A DNA stretch of 11,475 nt, taken from contig JAJYXS010000205.1 of NCBI GenBank assembly GCA_021801615.1, positions 1 through 11,475 of the forward strand. Direction: 5' to 3'. The stretch is from Actinomycetes bacterium. GTDB lineage: Bacteria > Actinomycetota > Acidimicrobiia > Acidimicrobiales > RAAP-2. Shown one piece after another: positions 1 through 4,603 of the stretch. Position 1 is the stretch's first letter, and the number at the start of each line of letters is the position of its first letter. The notes beneath the pieces were generated by a model. It was not told where the DNA came from. It worked only from the letters and a program-made list of their open reading frames with translations, and did no database searches. The position numbers and the translations under genes were made by a program.

Positions 1-14
1 GGAAGCCCGGCCTT

Positions 15-49
15 GGCTCGATGGGGTATTCCCAGCGCCCATCGAAGCC
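15..49. repeat. Imperfect inverted repeat (hairpin)
   Basis: GGCT plus CGATGGG (15-25) pairs with CCCATCG plus AGCC (38-49), giving an 11-bp stem with one bulged A and a 12-base loop. No T-run follows, so it is not a textbook terminator. It lies at the window edge next to mobile-element debris and could be the end of a gene or element lying to the left. Function unknown. Confidence 0.4.
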
Positions 50-88
50 AGGGAGGGCCAGGGAGGGGCCGCGAGGTGATGGACCTCC

Positions 89-203
89 GGGGAGGTCCGT
101 GTCCGGCCGCGGGGAGATCTGGTGGCCGCGCGCGGGGACTTTTGGTGTCCGTCCGCGGGGAGATTCGGTGGCCGTCTATGGGGCGTTTCGCGTGTCCGCC
201 GTC
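89..203. repeat. Five degenerate 23-base direct repeats, probable mobile-element end
   Basis: Units start at 89, 111, 134, 157 and 180, each opening with GGGG and spaced 22-23 bases. The three best units (111, 134, 157) share the pattern GGGGA, then a short T-rich core, then GGTG(T/G)CCG. There are no spacers between units. Arrays of short related repeats ending in a TGTCCG-like core are known at the termini of several transposon families (IS21-like elements have multiple terminal repeats), so I infer a remnant element end. No transposase of that type is seen in the window. The stretch from 1 to 224 holds no credible gene. Confidence 0.5.
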
Positions 204-224
204 AGGGCAGGAGGAGCGAACTGA

Positions 225-524
225 CTACCCCGTTTCCGCAAACGCCTCGACGGCAAGGCCGCTCGGGCCACCTCTCCGGTGGCTCTCGTGGCAGTCAACC
301 CTGCGTACACGAGCCAGCGTTGCTCGGAGTGCGGGCACACGGCAAAGGAGAACCGCGAGAGCCAAACGGCGTTCTGTTGCCGGTCCTGCGGCTACTCCGC
401 CAATGCCGACGTGAACGCGGCTACCGACATCCTCGCCGCAGGACTTGCGGTCACAGGACGTGGAGGGACACCGGAAGTTGTCGGCCCGGTGAAGCGTCAA
501 CCACCCTGCCCGGTGGCGGCGTGA
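225..524 (+). pseudogene. tnpB: Truncated TnpB (IS200/IS605 OrfB) C-terminal fragment
   Basis: Only about the last 100 residues of an RNA-guided TnpB nuclease / IS200-IS605 OrfB protein remain. The reading frame is open after a TGA at 222-224. The fragment contains the diagnostic motif VNPAYTSQRCSECG, a second pair of cysteines in CCRSCG, and ADVNAA. The four cysteines form the zinc ribbon of this family, and the Asp in ADVNAA is the last RuvC catalytic residue. Full-length TnpB is about 350-450 residues, so the N-terminal helical part and the first two RuvC acidic motifs are gone. A GTG at 279 could start translation, but the product would be inactive. The stop is followed at once by a right-end-like hairpin. 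The 5' boundary abuts the 23-base repeat array, consistent with a later insertion or deletion having removed the rest. Confidence 0.85.
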
Positions 525-540
525 GCCGCCTCACCGGGCC

Positions 541-575
541 GGGAAGCCCCGTCCGTAAGGGCGCGGAGGGGGTCA
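541..575 (+). repeat. IS200/IS605-type right-end hairpin / omega-RNA 3' scaffold relic
   Basis: About 20 bases after the tnpB stop lies GAAGCCCCGTCC, a short loop (GTAA), GGGC and then CGGAGGGGG followed by TCAC. CCCC (547-550) can pair with GGGG (568-571), with CGTCC and GGGCG pairing inside. This closely resembles the right end of tnpB-carrying IS elements, which in active elements forms the 3' part of the guide (omega) RNA and sets the cleavage boundary. From 576 to about 740 I see nothing I can name. The link to tnpB is by position and by family resemblance. Confidence 0.6.
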
Positions 576-746
576 CCCACCGCCGGTGGTATGTGCAAAT
601 CGCCAGGCCGAAGATGCGCGCGGATCGGGGTGCCCGGCAAGGGTTGGGATCGCCTCTGGCGTCGGCCGGCGCGCGGGCGCAACCAATCCCGGTTGCTGCA
701 GCGAGCGTCGGGCTGTAGGAGGCAGAAGCCAGCTCAGGCGAGCTTC

Positions 747-763
747 GTGCTACACTGTGCTAC
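747..763 (+). promoter_or_regulatory. Leaderless promoter and tandem GTGCTAC repeat of the Phd/PIN module
   Basis: TACACT (751-756) fits the actinobacterial TANNNT -10 consensus and ends 7 bases before the GTG start at 764, so transcription would begin at or next to the start codon (leaderless mRNA). No ribosome binding site is present upstream of the GTG, which agrees. No good -35 is visible. The heptamer GTGCTAC occurs at 747-753 and again at 757-763, exactly 10 bases apart (one helical turn), overlapping the -10. This is a plausible operator for autorepression by the antitoxin; that role is inferred. Confidence 0.5.
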
Positions 764-1030
764 GTGAGGAGGATCACCCATCGGGAGATGCGGAACCAGA
801 GCGGCGAGATCCTGCGTCTCGTGGCTGGCGGGGAGACCGTCCAGGTGACGAATCACGGTGAGGTTGCGGCCGTGATCGTCCCGCCCGACACGGACCTGTT
901 CACTGGGCTCGTGTCTCGAGGACAGGTCCGTGTTGCCCGTCGCCCACCCTCCGGCCTGCGATCGATCGCCCGACGCCGAGGTGGGAAGTCCAGCGAGGAG
1001 ATCGTGGACGACCTTCGCGGGCGATGGTGA
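764..1030 (+). CDS. Phd/YefM-family antitoxin
   Basis: An 88-residue protein of the prevent-host-death (Phd/YefM) antitoxin family. Such proteins neutralise a cognate toxin by direct binding and repress their own operon through an N-terminal DNA-binding domain. The N-terminus (ITHREMRNQSGEILRLVAGG) matches the family's opening strand and helix, followed by the strand-turn segment ETVQVTNHGEVAAVIVPP around residues 28-45. The C-terminal half is basic and ends with a short helix (SSEEIVDDLRGRW), the part expected to wrap round the toxin. GTG at 764 is chosen because it gives the family's normal N-terminus and lies directly after a -10 hexamer, implying leaderless translation. The stop at 1030 is 3 bases from the downstream PIN toxin start, the usual two-gene TA layout. 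Confidence 0.88.
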   Translation: MRRITHREMRNQSGEILRLVAGGETVQVTNHGEVAAVIVPPDTDLFTGLVSRGQVRVARRPPSGLRSIARRRGGKSSEEIVDDLRGRW

Positions 1031-1033
1031 GGA

Positions 1034-1438
1034 GTGGTGCGGACCGTCTACCTGGACACCTCGGCGGCGATGAAGCTGGTCATCGAGGAAGCAGAGTCCG
1101 ACGCGCTCGTCGACGAGCTGGCTTCCGACGACGACCGGCGGCTCGTCTCGTCGTGGTTGCTCCACACCGAGATGCACTGCGCGGCCGGCCGGCACCCCCG
1201 TGAAGTTGACCTCGACGCGGTGTGCTCCGTGCTCGACACGGTGAGCCTGGTCGACCTCACCCGAGGTGACCTGCTCGCCGCCGGGACGCACGCGCCGCTG
1301 CGCTCGAACGACGCCATCCATCTCGCGGTCGCGCTGCGGATCGGCAGCGACGAGATCGTCACCTACGACGCCGAGCTTGCCGCCAGGGCGCAGTCGGCCG
1401 GGCTCGCGGTGCGCTCGCCGGGCGCACGAACTTCCTGA
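1034..1438 (+). CDS. vapC: PIN-domain toxin (VapC type) paired with Phd antitoxin
   Basis: A 134-residue PIN-domain ribonuclease, the toxin of the module. The acidic residues that bind the catalytic metal in VapC proteins can be placed: Asp8 in YLDTSA, Glu46 in LHTEM, Asp93 in NDAIHLA, and Asp112 in TYDAEL. All four are present, so the enzyme is probably active; VapC toxins typically cut tRNA or rRNA sites and stop growth. Length is normal (120-140). The frame opens with GTG GTG at 1034 and 1037; the first is annotated. GAGGAG just upstream overlaps the antitoxin stop, so translation is probably coupled. Pairing a PIN toxin with a Phd antitoxin rather than a VapB-type one is common. The gene ends 75 bases from the convergent second toxin. 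Confidence 0.88.
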   Translation: MVRTVYLDTSAAMKLVIEEAESDALVDELASDDDRRLVSSWLLHTEMHCAAGRHPREVDLDAVCSVLDTVSLVDLTRGDLLAAGTHAPLRSNDAIHLAVALRIGSDEIVTYDAELAARAQSAGLAVRSPGARTS

Positions 1439-1513
1439 CGTCCACCCGGACTCGAGCTCCCCACTCGGGCAGGAAGGCGCCTGCGGTGGCAGCCCCAACC
1501 GCCGGGTCTGTGC

Positions 1514-1891
1514 CTATATCTCGATGATGCGAACGTGGGCGTCGAGATGGCGGAGGTCAGCCGGGTCGCTGGTGATGATGCTTTGGTCGCGCCGGCGTGC
1601 ATTGAGCACCACGCTCGCGTCGATGGGATCGCGAGTACCTCGCTTCCCACACAGGATGCCGGCGGCCTTGGCGTTCGGTTCATCGAGGGGAGGGACGGTG
1701 ACGTTGGCGAGGTGCAGCGTCCTTGCGAGGCGGACTTGGCGCGGACCCGACCGCCATGCCTGAGCCAACGGGCCGGCCGGGATGTCGAGAGGGAGTCCAG
1801 CCGCGTGCGCTTCGTCGAGTAGCGCCTGCATCTTTCGATCAGCCCGTTCGATGGCGATCAAGGCTCCGGTATCGAGCGTGACGCCCGGCAT
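1514..1891 (-). CDS. vapC: PIN-domain toxin (VapC type) paired with RHH antitoxin
   Basis: A 125-residue PIN-domain protein. It starts with VTLDTGALIAIE (Asp7, Glu15) and contains DPIDASVVL (Asp88, Asp91) and ITSDPADL (Asp109), all expected metal ligands of the PIN fold. At the place where many VapC proteins have the second acidic residue, this one has PLAQAW with Gln44; as I recall, this is typical of a PIN subgroup with an AQ(A/V)WR motif rather than a defect. Its ATG overlaps the antitoxin stop in the arrangement ATGA (1888-1891 region), so the toxin is translationally coupled. It shares little with the plus-strand PIN toxin beyond the catalytic motifs, so the two are not recent duplicates. 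Confidence 0.88.
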   Translation of the reverse strand: MPGVTLDTGALIAIERADRKMQALLDEAHAAGLPLDIPAGPLAQAWRSGPRQVRLARTLHLANVTVPPLDEPNAKAAGILCGKRGTRDPIDASVVLNARRRDQSIITSDPADLRHLDAHVRIIEI

Positions 1892-2118
1892 CAGTCGAGA
1901 CCCAGAGCTCGTCGCGCCCAGCGCCGGTCTTCGTCGGATGGTCCGCCCGTTTCTGCAGCCATCTCGGCGAGAAGTGCTGCCAGGTCCTCGTAGTCCTGGC
2001 GCTCGGCGAGCGTGGATGCGATGTAACCGGAGAGCGAGCTCGCTCGGCCCTCGTCGACCGCCCGACGTGCGCTTGCGAGCACTTCGTCCGGGAGGCTGAT
2101 GGCGATCTTCGTGGTCAT
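1891..2118 (-). CDS. vapB: Ribbon-helix-helix antitoxin (VapB-like)
   Basis: A 75-residue antitoxin. TTKIAISLPDEVLASARRAV at residues 2-21 is a classic ribbon-helix-helix start: a strand with alternating hydrophobic residues (KIAISLP) for DNA contact, then the first helix; SSLSGYIASTLAER supplies the second helix. The acidic C-terminus (residues 41-75, ending DRRWARRALGLD) is the expected toxin-binding tail. The frame is open to 2175, but ATG at 2118 is chosen because it gives the standard RHH N-terminus and follows a TATGAT -10 by 6 bases; the extra 19 upstream residues do not fit the family. The stop overlaps the toxin ATG by one base. RHH antitoxins dimerise and repress their own promoter. 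Confidence 0.87.
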   Translation of the reverse strand: MTTKIAISLPDEVLASARRAVDEGRASSLSGYIASTLAERQDYEDLAALLAEMAAETGGPSDEDRRWARRALGLD

Positions 2119-2124
2119 ACCGCC

Positions 2125-2130
2125 ATCATA
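2125..2130 (-). promoter_or_regulatory. TATGAT -10 hexamer, leaderless promoter of the RHH/PIN module
   Basis: Read on the minus strand, TATGAT is one mismatch from TATAAT and ends 6 bases before the antitoxin ATG at 2118. Transcription should therefore start at about the A of the ATG. No convincing -35 is seen 16-18 bases upstream. The short distance also argues against the longer frame that opens at 2175. Confidence 0.55.
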
Positions 2131-2319
2131 CCAGCAGGTCGCCGTCGCCTCGCGGATCCCCCGTTGATCTCCCATTGCTCCCCCATCGTGGGCGATAACG
2201 GCGTGCGATCAGCGCCGGTGACGGTGGGCAGGAGATGACGAAGCCGCAGGTCAGTGGCTACATTCGTTCGTGGCGGCTGGTCATCAACACACGGATAGGT
2301 TCACGGATCTGGCTCAGGC

Positions 2320-2778
2320 TCAGCCCTCAGTGCCGTCGCGTACGACCACGACGGGACAGTGCGCGTGCGTGGTCACGAACGCGCTCACCGAGCCGAGGAG
2401 CATGCCGGCGAACTCGCCACGCCCCCGGCTCCCCACGACGATGAGCGACGCGTGGTCGGACGCTTCCGCGAGCACCTTGCTGGGTGGTCCCTCGACGACG
2501 GAAAGGCTGACGGTCGTCGGGAGCTCGGTTCCCAGCACCTCCTTCACCTCGCGCTCGAGCACCTCCCTCGTGTCTGTCTCCGGGTCCCAGCCAACGGGCA
2601 TCGACACTGTCCATCCGTAGCTCGTAGGGGGGTGCCAGACGGCCATCACCAGAAGGGGCGTGCCGGTCAACGCGGCGTAGCGGGCCGCCCAGGCCAGCGC
2701 CCTCTTCGAATTCTCGGAGCCGTCGACGCCGACGACCACCGGTTTGGCATCTGCATGCGGGGCATCTGAGATGGTCAT
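2320..2778 (-). CDS. Universal stress protein, UspA family
   Basis: A 152-residue single-domain Usp protein, normal length for the family. It opens with PVVVGVDGSENSKRALAWAA (residues 13-32), the first strand and the Asp that contacts adenine in ATP-binding Usp proteins. It ends with GSRGRGEFAGMLLGSVS (117-133), which fits the G-2X-G-9X-G(S/T) ATP-binding signature, and the final strand CPVVVV. It is therefore probably an ATP-binding Usp; in mycobacteria such proteins are tied to hypoxia and stress adaptation. ATG at 2778 is chosen over GTG at 2784 because AGGAAG (2789-2784) lies 5 bases upstream of the ATG and would overlap the GTG. It appears to be a single-gene unit. The 200 bases between its stop and the antitoxin start hold no gene I can support. 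Confidence 0.92.
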   Translation of the reverse strand: MTISDAPHADAKPVVVGVDGSENSKRALAWAARYAALTGTPLLVMAVWHPPTSYGWTVSMPVGWDPETDTREVLEREVKEVLGTELPTTVSLSVVEGPPSKVLAEASDHASLIVVGSRGRGEFAGMLLGSVSAFVTTHAHCPVVVVRDGTEG

Positions 2779-2854
2779 GACCACTTCCTACGTCGCCTGC
2801 CGGCACTTGGACAGGGCATTGTGTCACGTTCCAGCGGCACGCCCCGCTGCACCT

Positions 2855-2874
2855 CTGCGCGCTCTTGCGCGCAG
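2855..2874. terminator. Perfect GC-rich hairpin, possible terminator
   Basis: CTGCGCGC (2855-2862) and GCGCGCAG (2867-2874) form an 8-bp perfect stem with a TCTT loop. There is no T-run, but actinobacterial terminators often lack one. It lies about 45 bases after the stop of the doubtful minus-strand ORF (2920-3114) and upstream of the usp gene, so it could end transcription from the right. Its CTGCGCGC/GCGCGCAG core recurs in the hairpin at 7705-7729. Confidence 0.4.
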
Positions 2875-2919
2875 GTTCCTGCCGCAGCCGGAGGGCCGCT
2901 CGTATCAGTTGAGGTCACG

Positions 2920-3114
2920 TCAGAGAGACGTCGACGCCGGGACGAGGATCACCGCGTGGTGGTCCTGGCGGACGAGCTGCAGCGGTGCGCCGACGATCGC
3001 GCGCCGGTCGGGGTCGTCTTCGACGCCGATGACCGCAGCCGACCCGGAGCATTGGTCCAATGCGTACAGGATCGCTGCCACGCAGTCGACGTCCCTGTCG
3101 GCGTCGACGTACAC
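2920..3114 (-). CDS. Small uncharacterised ORF (doubtful, start unclear)
   Basis: A 64-residue reading frame not recognised as a known family. Residues look like a compact alpha/beta protein: a YVDADRDVDCVAAILYALDQ strand-helix start, a central VIGVEDDPDRR, and a hydrophobic strand HHAVILVPA at the end. Third positions are strongly G/C. Protein-like sequence (GVHLDVYVDAD) continues upstream of the GTG at 3114, but no ATG, GTG or TTG occurs between it and the TGA near 3172, so the gene may be 5'-truncated or use this GTG. A hairpin follows at 2855-2874. The opposite strand also has an open frame over this stretch with similar codon bias, so coding here is uncertain. Apart from this, 2779-3179 holds nothing I can name. 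Confidence 0.33.
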   Translation of the reverse strand: MYVDADRDVDCVAAILYALDQCSGSAAVIGVEDDPDRRAIVGAPLQLVRQDHHAVILVPASTSL

Positions 3115-3179
3115 GTCGAGGTGGACGCCCGCCGCCTCGACCGGAGCGGCGTCAGCTCGGAGCTGGCAATGTCACAGGC

Positions 3180-3929
3180 GTGAGATCGCTCCTCCCGCCA
3201 CCTTTGTCGCCGATGTCCGCCGTGGACCTTTTCGAGGCGTACGCGCTTCCGGCGCGTGCAGTCCGCACCCCCTTCGTCCGCTGCAACATGGTCTCGACCC
3301 TCGACGGGGCGACCTCGGTGCAGGGTCGCTCGGGCCCGCTCGGCGGCCCCGCCGACCGGCGCGTGTTCCACGTGCTGCGATCGCTGGCCGACGTGGTCCT
3401 CGTCGGAGCCGGGACGGTGCGCTCCGAGCGGTACGGCCCGGCGCGCCTCGACGACGACCTGCGCGTGCGCCGTATCTCCGAGGGCCGCTCGCCGGTGCCG
3501 CCGATCGCCGTGGTCACCGGGTCTGGCGACCTCGACTGGCGGGCATCGTTCTTCACCGACGCCGAGGTGCGGCCGCTCGTCTTCGTCGCCGGCGCCGCCC
3601 GCCGGCGGATCGGCGAGCGTGCTCAGCGCGTCGCCAACGTGGTGGTGGCAGGCGAAGAGCGTGTGGATCCGCGTCTCGTTCTCGAGCACCTGGGCCGCGC
3701 CGGCCACCGCTCGGTGCTCCTGGAAGGCGGGCCGACCCTGAACTCAGCCGTGCTCAGAGCAGGGCTGCTCGACGAGCTGTGCCTCACGATGCCCCCGCGC
3801 CTCGTCGCCGGGGACGGTCCGCGTCTGGTGACCGGGCCGGAGCTTGCTCGACCGCTCGAGCTCGAGATCGTCCACCTCCTCGAGGAGGACGGACTTCTCT
3901 TCTTTCGCCTGGCCGTTCCGCGCTCGTGA
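3180..3929 (+). CDS. RibD C-terminal-type pyrimidine reductase (dihydrofolate-reductase-like fold)
   Basis: A 249-residue stand-alone RibD_C protein, a family of NADPH-dependent reductases that includes 5-amino-6-(5-phosphoribosylamino)uracil reductase of riboflavin synthesis; many free-standing actinobacterial members have unproven substrates. Family features: VRCNMVSTLDGATS (substrate loop), GPLGGPADRRVFHVLRSLAD, VVLVGAGTVRSERYGP (nucleotide-binding strand and loop), and LLEGGPTLNSAVL with a C-terminal LVAGDGPRL. No deaminase domain is attached. GTG at 3180 gives the LLPPP...DLFEAY opening I associate with actinobacterial homologues; ATG at 3213 is an alternative, and neither has a clear ribosome binding site. 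The 3' end overlaps the convergent Fur-family gene by 146 bases. No riboflavin genes are adjacent, so the role is open. Confidence 0.85.
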   Translation: MRSLLPPPLSPMSAVDLFEAYALPARAVRTPFVRCNMVSTLDGATSVQGRSGPLGGPADRRVFHVLRSLADVVLVGAGTVRSERYGPARLDDDLRVRRISEGRSPVPPIAVVTGSGDLDWRASFFTDAEVRPLVFVAGAARRRIGERAQRVANVVVAGEERVDPRLVLEHLGRAGHRSVLLEGGPTLNSAVLRAGLLDELCLTMPPRLVAGDGPRLVTGPELARPLELEIVHLLEEDGLLFFRLAVPRS

Positions 3930-4419
3930 GCAGGAAGGCAGGGCCGTCTGGGGCGCCGCCGCGCCCGCCGGCGGCCGATCCGGCCGAGTGCGTCCCCTCG
4001 AGGGCGCGCTCGGCGCAGGTGGGGCAGAGGCCTCGGTACGTGATCTCCGCCCCGGTCACACGGAACCCTCCGCGCGCGTCCTCGGCGAGCGCGGGCAGCG
4101 GCCCTGAGCGCGGCACGTCCCGGATCGTCTGGCAACCTTCGCACACCAGGTGGTCATGGCGGACGGCGGTGTTCGGGTCGTAGCGCTTCGGCCCACCGGC
4201 GACGTCGACCTCCAGGAGCTCCCCCATGGCGACGAGCTCGTTCAGCGTGTTGTAGACGGTCGCCCTGCTGATCTCGGGGAGCCGCTCTCTGGCGAGGTCG
4301 TGCACCTGCTCGGCGGTCAGGTGGACGTGCTCGCCGACGAGCACCTGTGCGACGGCGCGTCGCTGGGCGCTCAAGCGCCAGTCGCGCGCCCTCAGACGGG
4401 TGAGCAGGTCGACCGTCAC
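3784..4419 (-). CDS. perR: Fur-family peroxide-sensing repressor (PerR/FurA/CatR type)
   Basis: A Fur-superfamily repressor, here 211 residues. An N-terminal winged helix holds the recognition region ISRATVYNTLNELVAMG (50-66); the dimer domain holds the structural zinc site Cys93/Cys96 (CEGC) and Cys132/Cys135 (CPTC). Aligned by eye to Bacillus subtilis PerR, all five regulatory metal ligands match: His33, Asp81 (RYD), His88, His90 (HDH) and Asp101. Asp, not Glu, at the last position is the feature linked to peroxide sensing by metal-catalysed histidine oxidation. Divergent katG supports control of peroxide defence. GTG at 4419 gives the normal N-terminus. The family is about 140-150 residues; here some 70 low-complexity Arg/Pro/Gly residues follow residue 140, running antisense into the reductase gene, perhaps because the usual stop was lost. 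Confidence 0.88.
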   Translation of the reverse strand: MTVDLLTRLRARDWRLSAQRRAVAQVLVGEHVHLTAEQVHDLARERLPEISRATVYNTLNELVAMGELLEVDVAGGPKRYDPNTAVRHDHLVCEGCQTIRDVPRSGPLPALAEDARGGFRVTGAEITYRGLCPTCAERALEGTHSAGSAAGGRGGAPDGPAFLLTSAERPGERREVRPPRGGGRSRARAVEQAPARSPDADRPRRRGAGAS

Positions 4420-4435
4420 GGACCCAGGGTACCCC

Positions 4436-4510
4436 TTGACATCTCTTGCATCGAATGTTAGAAGCAATCTAGACAAAGACTAAGTCTCATTGTAGACATA
4501 GGACAATGTC
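4436..4510. promoter_or_regulatory. Divergent perR-katG control region with inverted-repeat operators
   Basis: This is the most AT-rich stretch of the window. It holds TAGA-N5-TCTA (4459-4471), the palindrome AGACT-A-AGTCT (4477-4487), and CATTGT-N9-ACAATG (4488-4508). TAGACA also occurs twice, 23 bases apart (4470, 4493). Fur-family repressors bind short AT-rich inverted repeats, so one or more of these is the likely operator shared by both genes. Promoter elements are tentative: a perfect TTGACA at 4436-4441 could serve katG, although the hexamer 16-17 bases on (TTAGAA/TAGAAG) is weak; TAACAT on the minus strand (4460-4455) could be the -10 for perR. Confidence 0.55.
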
Positions 4511-4539
4511 GATCCTGGATGCAGGACGATGGCCAGGCC

Positions 4540-4582
4540 ACCGACCTCACCGACCTGCCCGGCGTGACCGACCTCACCGACC
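4540..4582 (+). repeat. 16-base direct repeat in the katG leader
   Basis: ACCGACCTCACCGACC occurs at 4540-4555 and again, without a mismatch, at 4567-4582 (27-base spacing), just upstream of the katG ribosome binding site. Each copy itself contains ACCGACC/CACCGACC sub-repeats. Purpose unknown; it may be simple slippage or have a role in mRNA structure or regulation. Confidence 0.7.
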
Positions 4583-4590
4583 CATCACCG

Positions 4591-4597
4591 AAGGAGG
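4591..4597 (+). promoter_or_regulatory. Strong ribosome binding site of katG
   Basis: AAGGAGG, a perfect anti-16S complement, ends 6 bases before the ATG at 4604. It fixes the katG start and suggests high expression; it contrasts with the leaderless toxin-antitoxin genes and several genes here without a visible site. Confidence 0.9.
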
Positions 4598-4603
4598 AAC
4601 CAC

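Noticed and set aside
89..203. Possible CRISPR array
   Set aside because: The five units follow one another without unique spacers and are degenerate; no cas gene is near.
734..1498. 254-residue minus-strand frame opposite the Phd/PIN module
   Set aside because: It is antisense to two genes with clear family motifs and has no recognisable domain.
1439..1513. Terminator between the convergent PIN toxins
   Set aside because: Only weak inverted repeats (for example GCGGT/ACCGC) were found; not enough to call a terminator.
2235..2444. Short plus-strand ORF between the antitoxin and usp
   Set aside because: It runs antisense into usp, is Arg-rich, and matches no family.
2821..3183. Plus-strand alternative ORF over the small minus-strand ORF
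   Set aside because: Open and with similar codon bias, but its first third is Arg/Ser/Cys-rich without structure and it has no ribosome binding site. Kept only as a rival explanation for that stretch.
2744..4183. 479-residue plus-strand frame across usp, reductase and Fur genes
   Set aside because: It overlaps three recognisable genes in other frames and has the composition of an out-of-frame high-GC translation.
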